Shown piece after piece: positions 1 to 6,328 of a stretch of 9,106 nt of DNA. Positions within the stretch are counted from its first letter, which is position 1. The number at the start of each line of letters is the position of its first letter. The position numbers and the translations under genes are program-made. This stretch comes from an uncultured Gammaproteobacteria bacterium (lineage in GTDB: Bacteria > Pseudomonadota > Gammaproteobacteria > Pseudomonadales > Pseudohongiellaceae). Under the pieces are notes generated by a model, which did not search any database, was not told where the DNA came from, and saw only the letters and a program-made list of their open reading frames with translations. The stretch covers positions 1 to 9,106 of the forward strand of contig CAIYIP010000401.1 of assembly GCA_903926285.1 (NCBI GenBank), given 5' to 3'.

Positions 1-481
1 CGAGTGTGTGGTTGCGGCGTACAGTAATGGTGTCGGTATTAAGCAAACCGCCAGCGCTATCCTCAGAGTAGGACAATACTGATTGCAGGCGTTTGCGATC
101 CTGGGCATCCATCGCCTGCAGCACTTCGTAGATAACCTTCTCAGGCAGATTCTGCAGAATGTCAGCAATGTCATCTGTTTCGAGGCCTTCAGTGATACTC
201 ACCACTTCTTCAGGGCTAAGCTTGTTGAGAATGTCGGCCTGGATATCAAAGTTAAGATAATTCAGTACGTCACCCTCATTATCTTTTTCCACCAGCTTCC
301 ACAACACTTCGCGAGTCTTGAGCGGTGAAGATTCGAGAAGGTGGGCAATGGTAGGAGCAGGCAGGTGATTGAGCATGCGCCGGACCTGGACAAAGGCACC
401 ACTATCCAAGGCGTCCGTCAGGGCTTGCAGACGCTCCTGGGTAAGCATGGATTTGTCCTGATGAAGCAAAACTTCGGCCAC
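1..481 (-). CDS. mgtE: MgtE-type Mg2+ transporter, N-terminal part (runs off left edge)
   Basis: About 160 codons of the cytoplasmic N-terminal portion are present; the rest lies beyond position 1. Translation gives a helical, Leu/Asp/Glu-rich MgtE N domain (roughly residues 15-135) with repeats such as LPAPTIAHLLESSP, LETDDIADILQNLP and MDAQDRKRLQSVL. It is followed by YSEDSAGGLLNTDTITVR, the hallmark junction into the first CBS domain. In the family, the N and CBS domains sense cytosolic Mg2+ and gate a C-terminal five-helix membrane channel; that membrane part is not in the window. The start is uncertain. I chose GTG at 481 (VAEVLLHQ), which resembles the amino end of homologs as I remember them, but it has no clear Shine-Dalgarno. 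ATG at 448 (MLTQERL) has an AGGA about 8 nt upstream. A consensus -10 box lies upstream at 521-526, so the gene probably has its own transcript, separate from npr. Confidence 0.9.
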   Translation of the reverse strand, partial: MAEVLLHQDKSMLTQERLQALTDALDSGAFVQVRRMLNHLPAPTIAHLLESSPLKTREVLWKLVEKDNEGDVLNYLNFDIQADILNKLSPEEVVSITEGLETDDIADILQNLPEKVIYEVLQAMDAQDRKRLQSVLSYSEDSAGGLLNTDTITVRRNHTL

Positions 482-520
482 GGATTGTTTACCAGAGAAT
501 AAGGGGGAGATTTCTATTTC

Positions 521-549
521 ATTATAACAGCAGCAACCATCAGTGCCTT
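521..549 (-). promoter_or_regulatory. Probable sigma-70 promoter for mgtE
   Basis: On the minus strand a perfect TATAAT (521-526) is preceded after 17 bp by AAGGCA (544-549), a 3/6 match to the -35 consensus. The predicted start near 514 would leave a leader of about 33 nt to GTG 481 or 66 nt to ATG 448. It sits in the 108-bp gap after npr, so mgtE can be transcribed independently. The leader is too short for the known Mg2+ riboswitches. Confidence 0.5.
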
Positions 550-589
550 TACTGATGTGGACGAATAGGAAAAAGGAAGAACCGTCGGA

Positions 590-856
590 TCAGTCTTCGC
601 CAAAGCGATTGGCAATAAGAGAGAGAATTGCCTGTAGGGCTGCGTTTTCATCCTCACCATCAAGCGTTAGCATCAATTCACTCCCTAGCGGAGCAGCAAG
701 CAGCATTAACGAAAGGATGCTTTTGCCATCAACAGTGCGGTCACCATTGCCAAATTCTATGCGGCTGCTAAATGCAGATGCAGTCGCCACGAGTTTTGCT
801 GCAGCACGAGCATGCAAACCAGCCTTGTTGGGTACGGTGACAGTGGTAGTGATCAT
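590..856 (-). CDS. ptsO: Phosphocarrier protein NPr (HPr family, nitrogen PTS)
   Basis: This 88-residue protein has the full length of the HPr family. The phospho-accepting histidine is His15 in NKAGLHARAAAKLV, and the second conserved site is Ser46 in VDGKSILSLMLLA, the residue phosphorylated by HPr kinase in lineages that have that enzyme. In the nitrogen PTS, NPr takes phosphate from EI-Ntr (PtsP) and passes it to EIIA-Ntr (PtsN), a regulatory relay rather than sugar transport. It follows rapZ by 28 bp in the usual rapZ-npr order, so it is probably cotranscribed with it. The start codon has only a weak ribosome-binding site. The normal phosphate acceptor gene, ptsN, is broken about 0.9 kb upstream (1782-2149), so this carrier may lack its usual partner unless another EIIA-Ntr is encoded elsewhere. 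The symbols npr and ptsO are both used. Confidence 0.95.
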   Translation of the reverse strand: MITTTVTVPNKAGLHARAAAKLVATASAFSSRIEFGNGDRTVDGKSILSLMLLAAPLGSELMLTLDGEDENAALQAILSLIANRFGED

Positions 857-884
857 AGGATGAGCTTATTGGGTAGGAAGAACT

Positions 885-1739
885 TCACGCAAGTTCCTTA
901 TGCCTGACTTGGGCATTATAGCTGGAGGAATTAAAGTGCTGCTTGAGTTTTTCACACAGATAAACAGAACGATGCTGGCCACCCGTGCAGCCAATCGCTA
1001 CGGTTATGTAACTGCGGTTGTTGGCCTGGAAAGATGGCAGCCAGCGCTCCAGAAACGTAATGATATTTTGCAGCATCTCCTGCACATCTGGCTGTTGTTC
1101 CATGTATGAGATCACAGGTTCGTCCAGGCCCGTGAACGGACGCAATTCCGGAAGCCAGTAGGGATTTGGCAGGCAGCGTGTGTCGTAAACCATGTCGGCA
1201 TCCACAGGTATGCCGTGTTTGAAGCCAAAGGACTGGAATTGCAGCGCCAGTCCCTTGCGGTCGTGTTCAGCTACACGGTTCTTGATGATGTCGCGCAATT
1301 GATGCAAGGACAGCGAGCTGGTATTTACCGTGAGACTGGAAAGGCCGGCAATGGGTTCCAGTAATTCTTTCTCATAGACGATGGCTTCCATAAGGCCGAG
1401 ATGTTCATTGGAAAGCGGATGTTTGCGCCGGGTTTCGCTGAAGCGTTTGAGCAGGGTGTTGTCGTCGGCATCCAGAAAAATTATCTGACATTCGATCGCC
1501 CTGGTCTGTAGCATGTCGTAAATCTGGGGAAATTGTTTGAGGTCTTCGGAAATGTTGCGGGCATCGATGCTGACGGCGACCTGGTCAAGATGCAGGTTAT
1601 CGGCACTCAATCGCGTCGACAAGGCATCAAGTAGGCTGGCCGGAATATTATCAACACAATAATAGCCGATGTCTTCCAGCACATGCAGACAGGTAGTCTT
1701 CCCGGAACCGGAACGGCCGCTGATGATGATAAGTTTCAT
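885..1739 (-). CDS. rapZ: RapZ, RNase adapter / P-loop nucleotide-binding protein
   Basis: The 284-residue product has the same length as E. coli RapZ. It carries an N-terminal Walker A motif GRSGSGKTT (residues 8-16), the family block GYYCVDNIPASLL, a Walker-B-like VSIDARNI segment, and the conserved C-terminal GCTGGQHRSVYLCEKL near residue 250. In enterics RapZ binds the small RNA GlmZ and presents it to RNase E. It thereby tunes GlmS and glucosamine-6-phosphate supply for peptidoglycan and LPS, and the C-terminal domain binds GlcN6P. Whether a GlmZ-type RNA exists here cannot be seen, and outside enterics the role is less settled. The ATG at 1739 is preceded by AGGTGG (1743-1748), a good ribosome-binding site. 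It lies between the ptsN remnant and npr, as in the usual rpoN operon, and appears intact. Confidence 0.96.
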   Translation of the reverse strand: MKLIIISGRSGSGKTTCLHVLEDIGYYCVDNIPASLLDALSTRLSADNLHLDQVAVSIDARNISEDLKQFPQIYDMLQTRAIECQIIFLDADDNTLLKRFSETRRKHPLSNEHLGLMEAIVYEKELLEPIAGLSSLTVNTSSLSLHQLRDIIKNRVAEHDRKGLALQFQSFGFKHGIPVDADMVYDTRCLPNPYWLPELRPFTGLDEPVISYMEQQPDVQEMLQNIITFLERWLPSFQANNRSYITVAIGCTGGQHRSVYLCEKLKQHFNSSSYNAQVRHKELA

Positions 1740-1781
1740 GCCCCACCTATTGCCTTGCTTGAATATGTCCTGCCGTTCGGG

Positions 1782-2149
1782 CTAGAGGCCGGAAGTGGCA
1801 GCAGAATACAATTCGTCAGCAGTAATGGCTGCACGAATTCCCCGCCCCTCCCAAAAATTCCCGGTTACTGAAATGTTCAGCCAATAATCGCAGGGGCTCC
1901 AGATCGCCACTATTGGCATTTTCAGGGACTAAAAGCAAAAAAAGCAAGTCCACGGGCTTGCCATCAATTGCATCAAAATTTACTGGCTTGTCCAGCTTGT
2001 CCAGCTTGTCCAGCTTGTCCCTCGAGCCAATGGTTTGCTTGCAGCCCGGAATTCTGCAATGAGGAATCGCTAGGCCATCACCGATGGCCGGTACTGCCTA
2101 ATTTTTCTCGTGCAATCAATGGATCATAAATTTGATTGGTAGTGACTTG
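1782..2149 (-). pseudogene. ptsN: Broken ptsN remnant (EIIA-Ntr), 5'-deleted and frameshifted
   Basis: No intact frame exists here, but three segments read as PtsN in order. (1) From about 2146: VTTNQIYDPLIAREKLGSTG, then out of frame to TGA at 2078-2080. (2) After a +1 shift at the GGCC around 2086-2089: IGDGLAIPHCRIPGC, a repeat tract, VNFDAIDGKPVDLLFLLLVP and DLEPLRLLAEHFSNREFL, ending out of frame at TGA 1816-1818. (3) After a second net shift in the G-rich run around 1839-1853: RAAITADELYSAATSGL and TAG at 1782-1784. The middle piece keeps the active-site histidine (IPHC; codon 2059-2061), the phosphate acceptor in the family. About 45 N-terminal codons are missing, and homology starts only about 25 bp after the rpoN stop. 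The middle frame has no plausible start codon. EIIA-Ntr normally takes phosphate from NPr and regulates potassium transport and nitrogen/carbon signalling. The two shifts could be sequencing errors; the missing 5' end is harder to explain that way. Confidence 0.88.
1985..2020 (-). repeat. 9-bp tandem repeat, four units, inside the ptsN remnant
   Basis: On the minus strand, four head-to-tail copies of GGACAAGCT occur; the last copy ends in C. Units on the plus strand lie at 1985-1993, 1994-2002, 2003-2011 and 2012-2020. In the ptsN frame they encode DKL DKL DKL DKP. Compared with the Pseudomonas PtsN layout as I remember it, the stretch between the Gly-Cys after the active site and the PVNFDAIDG-type motif is about 6 residues (18 bp, two units) too long. 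This fits slippage expansion from an ancestral LDKP segment. Confidence 0.85.
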
Positions 2150-2174
2150 AGTGACCTGGCAGAACCCGAAAGGT

Positions 2175-3743
2175 TCACGTCAGTTGCTTTCTTTCGTTGG
2201 ATGGAGCAATTGAGAGAGCTTCCCGGTATTTGGCAATCGTGCGGCGTGCGATCTGGATGCCCTGGTCAGCCAGGACATCGGCAATTTTATTGTCACTGAG
2301 CGGTTTGCGTGGATTTTCTGCGGCCACCAGTTTTTTGATAATGGCGCGAATTGCCGTGGACGAACATTCGCCGCCCGAGTCGGTATCGACATGACTTGAG
2401 AAGAAATATTTAAGCTCAAAAATACCTCGCGGTGTGTGCATGTATTTCTGCGTGGTCACACGCGAGATGGTTGATTCATGCATGTTCACGGCCTCTGCAA
2501 TGTCGTGCAGTACCAAGGGCTTCATGGCTTCTTCACCGTAATCAAAAAAATTCTTCTGGTGCTCAACGATTTTGGTGGACACCTTCAACAGGGTTTCATT
2601 GCGGCTTTGCAGGCTTTTGATAAACCAGCGAGCTTCCTGCAGGCTGTCGCGCAAGAACGTGTTGTCGCCTTCCTTGCCACGCGTGGCCAAGGCCGCGTAA
2701 TCAGGATTGACCCGTATGCGCGGAGCTGTATCGGGGTTCAGCTCAACTTTCCAGTTGTTGTTGTGTTTCGTGACAAATACATCAGGGATTACATACCTGG
2801 TTTCGATTGGCGTTATTTCCGAACCAGGGCGCGGATTCAAATCCAGGATGATGGCGATAGCAGCCTTGAGCTCGGTTTCTTTGATGCGCAGTTTGCGCAT
2901 GATGGTGTTGTAGTCGTGACTCGCAAGCTGCGGCAGGAAATCGTCGATTATGCGCTGTGTTACATCAAGATAGGGAAAGTCACGTGCCAGATGTTGGAGT
3001 TGGACACTGAGGCATTCCTTCAAATCGCGGTAGCCGACGCCAACCGGATCAAATTGCTGGATGCGGTGCAGCACAGCGAGTACTTCTTCTTCATCAATAT
3101 CAATTTCACTGATAAGGCTCGCATGTATCGCGCTAACTGTTGTGGTCAGCAGGCCGTTATTATCGACGGCGTCGATCAATGAGGTTGCGATCATTCTGTC
3201 GCTGTCTGTCATTGGTGTGAGATTTAGCTGCCACATCAAGTGATCCTGCAGGCTCCCTGCCGCGGTATTCCTGGAGTCGAAGTCATTGTTGCCGTCGCCA
3301 TCATCACCTTCGCCCCCACGCTGGCCGGTAATCTGGCTGTTGGTAAAAACGTCATCCCAGGAGCTGTCAGTAGAAAGGTTTTCAGGAATATCGGTGTCGT
3401 TCCAGCTTTCGTCATTGTTGAAATCCGGAGCTTCTGAGAAGTCCTCATCAGAAGGCTGGAAGTCGGTGGTGGATTCGGTGCTGGAATAATCGGAGGTGTC
3501 GCCAACATGACGATTATCGTCATTGTCGGTGTTGGCTAGTTGGGTGTCTGAATCGGCTGTCGCGCTTGGGGTTGGAATTGTGTCGTAGTCTTCTTCAAGC
3601 TCAAGCATCGGATTGGATTCGAGTGCCTGCTGGATTTCCTGCTGCAGATCCAATGTCGACAATTGCAGCAGCTTGATGGCCTGCTGTAACTGCGGGGTCA
3701 TCGTAAGCTGCTGGCCTAGTTTGATTTGAAGCGATAATTTCAT
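2175..3743 (-). CDS. rpoN: RNA polymerase sigma-54 factor
   Basis: The 522-residue protein has the sigma-54 architecture. Region I (1-48) is Gln/Leu-rich, with MTPQLQQAIKLLQLSTLDLQQEI, which contacts enhancer-binding ATPases. Region II (about 49-162) is acidic and Asp/Ser/Asn-rich. The core-binding domain (about 163-350) begins SLQDHLMWQLNLTPM. A helix-turn-helix near 413-432 (HDIAEAVNMHESTISRVT) precedes the C-terminal RpoN box ARRTIAKYRE (499-508), which reads the -24 promoter element. I chose ATG at 3743 because MKLSLQIKLGQQLTMTP matches the conserved family start. The frame stays open 33 codons further, to 3842, but that extension is not sigma-54-like and would begin at or before the predicted transcription start. 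The ribosome-binding site is weak. It lies 184 bp downstream of lptB, in the standard lptB-rpoN order. The usual next gene, hpf, is missing. Confidence 0.96.
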   Translation of the reverse strand: MKLSLQIKLGQQLTMTPQLQQAIKLLQLSTLDLQQEIQQALESNPMLELEEDYDTIPTPSATADSDTQLANTDNDDNRHVGDTSDYSSTESTTDFQPSDEDFSEAPDFNNDESWNDTDIPENLSTDSSWDDVFTNSQITGQRGGEGDDGDGNNDFDSRNTAAGSLQDHLMWQLNLTPMTDSDRMIATSLIDAVDNNGLLTTTVSAIHASLISEIDIDEEEVLAVLHRIQQFDPVGVGYRDLKECLSVQLQHLARDFPYLDVTQRIIDDFLPQLASHDYNTIMRKLRIKETELKAAIAIILDLNPRPGSEITPIETRYVIPDVFVTKHNNNWKVELNPDTAPRIRVNPDYAALATRGKEGDNTFLRDSLQEARWFIKSLQSRNETLLKVSTKIVEHQKNFFDYGEEAMKPLVLHDIAEAVNMHESTISRVTTQKYMHTPRGIFELKYFFSSHVDTDSGGECSSTAIRAIIKKLVAAENPRKPLSDNKIADVLADQGIQIARRTIAKYREALSIAPSNERKQLT

Positions 3744-3845
3744 GAGACTGCGATTACTTGATGCCTGGGGTAATGGCATTAGTGGCGTGGCATTGCATAC
3801 CTGCAAAGGATTGTTCAGGACAGCTTTACAGTTAAGGCCCAAGGC

Positions 3846-3854
3846 ATCTTAGCA
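3846..3854 (-). promoter_or_regulatory. Possible extended -10 promoter for rpoN
   Basis: On the minus strand TGCTAAGAT forms an extended -10 element (TGn at 3852-3854, hexamer TAAGAT at 3846-3851) in the 184-bp lptB-rpoN gap. No good -35 is visible, which extended -10 promoters tolerate. The predicted start near 3839 gives a leader of roughly 96 nt to ATG 3743. It would let rpoN be expressed separately from the LPS genes. Confidence 0.4.
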
Positions 3855-3927
3855 AAACTCATGCCGGTAAGACAGCTAGCCTTTTTTCTCTTTATATGCA
3901 AACAACTATCCAAATTTATAGCCAAAC

Positions 3928-4653
3928 TTACATACGGAATTGTTCACCCAGATAAACTTCCCGCACAAGGCGATTTTGCAGGATTTGCTCCGTAGTTCCT
4001 TCGGCCAGCACCGACCCGGCATTGACAATATAAGCCAGTTCACAAATGTCGAGGGTTTCCCTCACGTTGTGGTCGGTAATCAGGACGCCAATACCGCGCG
4101 CACTCAAGGATCTGATAATGGTTTTTATGTCATTTACTGAAATAGGATCAACCCCTGCAAAGGGTTCATCCAGCAGGATAAACGCGGGTTCCGTCGCTAG
4201 TGCACGCGCAATTTCCGCGCGCCGGCGTTCGCCACCAGAAAGGCTAATCCCCAGCGAATTGCGGATAGGTGTCAGATGGAATTCTTGCAGCAGTGCTTCC
4301 AGCTTGGCAGTGCGGGCAGGTCCAGTCAGATCCTTGCGTGATTCGAGAATCGCCATGATGTTGTCGGCGACGGACAATCTGCGGAATATCGAGGCTTCCT
4401 GCGGCAGGTAACCGATGCCTTTGCGTGCCCTTATGTGCATCGGAGCCTGAGTGAGGTCTTCACCATCCAGCATCACCTGCCCTGCATCGGGCTTGATGAT
4501 GCCAATGATCATGTAGAAAGACGTGGTTTTGCCTGCGCCGTTGGGTCCAAGCAGGCCTACTATCTGCCCGCTCTTTATAGTCAGCGAGGTATCCTGGACC
4601 ACTTGGCGACCGTTAAAACTTTTGGCCAGATTGCGCGCCGTGAGGACTCTCAT
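3928..4653 (-). CDS. lptB: LptB, ATPase of the LPS export ABC transporter
   Basis: The product is 241 residues, the same length as E. coli LptB, and is intact. ABC ATPase motifs occur in order: Walker A GPNGAGKT (36-43), Q-loop around YLPQEASIF (Gln85), signature LSGGERRR (138-145), Walker B FILLDEPFAGVDP with catalytic Glu163, and the H-loop histidine in ITDHNVRETL (His195). The C-terminal VREVYLGEQFRM matches the LptB tail. As a cytoplasmic dimer with LptF and LptG (not in the window) it powers extraction of LPS from the inner membrane. Its ATG follows the lptA stop codon directly, with no gap, so translation is probably coupled. Confidence 0.97.
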   Translation of the reverse strand: MRVLTARNLAKSFNGRQVVQDTSLTIKSGQIVGLLGPNGAGKTTSFYMIIGIIKPDAGQVMLDGEDLTQAPMHIRARKGIGYLPQEASIFRRLSVADNIMAILESRKDLTGPARTAKLEALLQEFHLTPIRNSLGISLSGGERRRAEIARALATEPAFILLDEPFAGVDPISVNDIKTIIRSLSARGIGVLITDHNVRETLDICELAYIVNAGSVLAEGTTEQILQNRLVREVYLGEQFRM

Positions 4654-5190
4654 TTATGGCTGATCAACACTAGCGGCACGGATTTCCATACGCACTGGCT
4701 GGCCATCGACACTTGAGGCGTTGGCGCTGCGGGTATCGAGGTTATAGTCGATGTGATGGCCACTGAGAATATTTCCTGACTGGTTGAACTCGGCCTCGAC
4801 ATCAATGCTCAGCATGCGCTTGGCGCTATCGTAGTCAAGCGTATGGCCGCTCGCATGAATAATTTCCTGATCTACAGCAGGTTGTTGCTGGAAACGTGCT
4901 GGTGTTCCGGTTGCGGTGACTCTCTTCAATGCACCTTCGCGGTATTCGATGCGGATTTCAGTACCAAAAATTTCCATGCTGCCCTGGGTAATATGAGCAG
5001 GGCTGGTATCTGTGCCGCGATGAATATACAGGCCTTGATCGAGATTGATCTCGCTTGATCCGGCTTCCACATTGATTTGCTGATTTTGATCTTCCGGCAA
5101 GGCCAATACGCTGGCGCTTAACAACATCACGCCTGTAAATGCCAGGACTGCTGTCCCAGAGCTGGATTTTTTGCCAGTGCAGTTATTCAT
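4654..5190 (-). CDS. lptA: LptA, periplasmic LPS-bridge protein
   Basis: The product has 178 residues. A Sec signal peptide covers about residues 1-30 (KK near the start, hydrophobic AVLAFTGVMLLSASVLA, likely cut before LPED). It is followed by an OstA/LptA-type beta-jellyroll region with INVEAGSSEINL, GSMEIFGTEIRIEYREG and ILSGHHIDYNLDTRSANA. LptA monomers link LptC to LptD and form the hydrophobic channel that carries LPS across the periplasm. I chose ATG 5190 over ATG 5232 because AGGGG (5196-5200) sits 5 nt upstream and the protein then begins with a normal signal peptide. The longer form adds 14 residues inside the lptC coding region. The first 8 bases overlap the 3' end of lptC (ATGAATAA). 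Confidence 0.94.
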   Translation of the reverse strand: MNNCTGKKSSSGTAVLAFTGVMLLSASVLALPEDQNQQINVEAGSSEINLDQGLYIHRGTDTSPAHITQGSMEIFGTEIRIEYREGALKRVTATGTPARFQQQPAVDQEIIHASGHTLDYDSAKRMLSIDVEAEFNQSGNILSGHHIDYNLDTRSANASSVDGQPVRMEIRAASVDQP

Positions 5191-5752
5191 AAAAGCCCCT
5201 AACCGCGGTCTGCAATTCAATTGTCTCTTCATTCAGAAAGGCGCGCATGCCAGTACTTTCCAGGTGGGAACCGCCAGCTTTCAGTGTAACAGGAGATTCG
5301 GTATTCACTTCTTTGGTATCCGGAAATACGTCGAGGCTGGCAGTGGTTACTACCAGAAATTTGCCATCGCTCATGGGTCGGCGTATCACGACTTCCTCGA
5401 ATAATTCGAAGTGGTCTTCATTGCGCACGGGATCTTTGCTGAATGCACCTGTCAGCGCTGTAAGTTCCCATGGCAGGCCTTCGTCCCTGAAATACAGAAA
5501 CTGCGGATTCTCCATTTTTGCTATATCCGCTTCGGGGTAATGTGTTACCCGTGATGCCTGTAGTTTGTAAGTTGGTTTGCTCATGGCATCAAAACGCGTA
5601 TTACTCATGCCCGAGATGTAATAATCGAAATTTTCCTGCAGCTGCGCATCAACCTGTATCGGAGACTCAGTTGTTGTTTCTGTTATATGGTTGAGCAACA
5701 CGACTGTCAGTACAGTAAGACTCAGCAGGATTAAATTACGCAGATTCAGCAT
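5183..5752 (-). CDS. lptC: LptC, inner-membrane-anchored LPS export protein
   Basis: This 189-residue protein has a single N-terminal membrane anchor (about residues 5-22, LRNLILLSLTVLTVVLLN) and a periplasmic LptC beta-jellyroll domain. Recognisable segments are MSNTRFDAMSKPTYKLQASRV and, in the middle, FELFEEVVIRRP, and near the end ESPVTLKAGGSHLESTGMRA. LptC receives LPS from the LptB2FG transporter and passes it to LptA. It begins 14 bp after the kdsC stop, with GGTGG just upstream of ATG, and overlaps lptA by 8 bp. The order kdsC-lptC-lptA-lptB is the classical LPS transport operon. The family is poorly conserved in sequence, so position strongly supports the call. Confidence 0.93.
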   Translation of the reverse strand: MLNLRNLILLSLTVLTVVLLNHITETTTESPIQVDAQLQENFDYYISGMSNTRFDAMSKPTYKLQASRVTHYPEADIAKMENPQFLYFRDEGLPWELTALTGAFSKDPVRNEDHFELFEEVVIRRPMSDGKFLVVTTASLDVFPDTKEVNTESPVTLKAGGSHLESTGMRAFLNEETIELQTAVRGFYE

Positions 5753-5766
5753 CGTCCACCAGAAAT

Positions 5767-6324
5767 CTAAAAGTATTCCGCAACGGCGTCGTCGAAATTT
5801 CCCTGGGCCAGCAGTATCCAGTCACAAACTTCGCGCACGGCTCCCGATCCGCCACCATGCGTGGTACAGCAGAAAGCCATCTTCTTGATAAGCCAATGGG
5901 CGTTGGGTACCGTAACTCCCAAGGCAACCTTGCGGATGCAGGCAAGGTCGGGAAGGTCATCACCAACATAACAAACGTCCGCAAAATCCAGCGCCAGTTT
6001 TTGCATGATGCCGGTCAATGCTTCCAGTTTGTTTTCGCTGCCTTGCAGCACGTATTGAATGCCAAGGTTGCTGGCACGATTACTGACGAGCTGTGAAGAG
6101 CGCGCAGTAATCAGGGCAACTACCACGCCGGAGCTCTGCAGCAATTTAATGCCCTGACCATCTAGCGTGCTGAAAGATTTCATCTCTTCGCCGCTGTTGC
6201 TGAAATAGAGCTTGCCGTCAGTAAGCACGCCATCAACATCAAGTGCCAGCAATTTTATCGCACGTGCGCGTGAGTGGATTTCATCAAGATTGGGTTGTGT
6301 ATTCATATTGTGTTTCACAGTCAT
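5767..6324 (-). CDS. kdsC: KdsC, Kdo-8-phosphate phosphatase (HAD family)
   Basis: The 185-residue protein hydrolyses Kdo-8-phosphate to Kdo, an essential sugar of the LPS inner core. It is a C0-type HAD phosphatase. Motif I is LALDVDGVLTDG, with nucleophile Asp29 and general acid Asp31; motif II is the threonine of LITAR (Thr73); and the Mg2+-binding acidic motif is GDDLPDL (121-127). The C-terminal GGGSGAVREVCDWIL matches the loop that completes the active site of a neighbouring subunit in the tetramer. ATG 6324 begins just after the kdsD stop (6329-6331). ATG 6306 (MNTQPNL) is a possible alternative; neither has a strong ribosome-binding site. It is intact and of normal length. Confidence 0.96.
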   Translation of the reverse strand: MTVKHNMNTQPNLDEIHSRARAIKLLALDVDGVLTDGKLYFSNSGEEMKSFSTLDGQGIKLLQSSGVVVALITARSSQLVSNRASNLGIQYVLQGSENKLEALTGIMQKLALDFADVCYVGDDLPDLACIRKVALGVTVPNAHWLIKKMAFCCTTHGGGSGAVREVCDWILLAQGNFDDAVAEYF

Positions 6325-6328
6325 TGCG

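Noticed and set aside
49..170. Acidic Asp/Ser/Asn-rich stretch of sigma-54 (residue numbers) as an unusual insertion
   Set aside because: Region II is variable and acidic in this family, and Pseudomonas-type RpoN has a similar stretch with matching landmarks (DESW, DDVF-like, SLQDHL). It is somewhat long but not novel.
538..557. Perfect 7-bp inverted repeat CATCAGT/ACTGATG after npr, as a terminator
   Set aside because: The loop is short enough, but no T-run follows on either strand and the stem is not GC-rich. It lies beside the likely mgtE -35, so it is not a convincing intrinsic terminator.
543..863. 106-residue plus-strand frame opposite npr
   Set aside because: It covers the whole of npr, which has conserved active-site residues, and shows no family features of its own.
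2478..3182. 234-residue plus-strand frame opposite rpoN
   Set aside because: It is wholly antisense to the conserved sigma-54 core-binding region, with no ribosome-binding site or recognisable domain; it is a shadow of the codon pattern.
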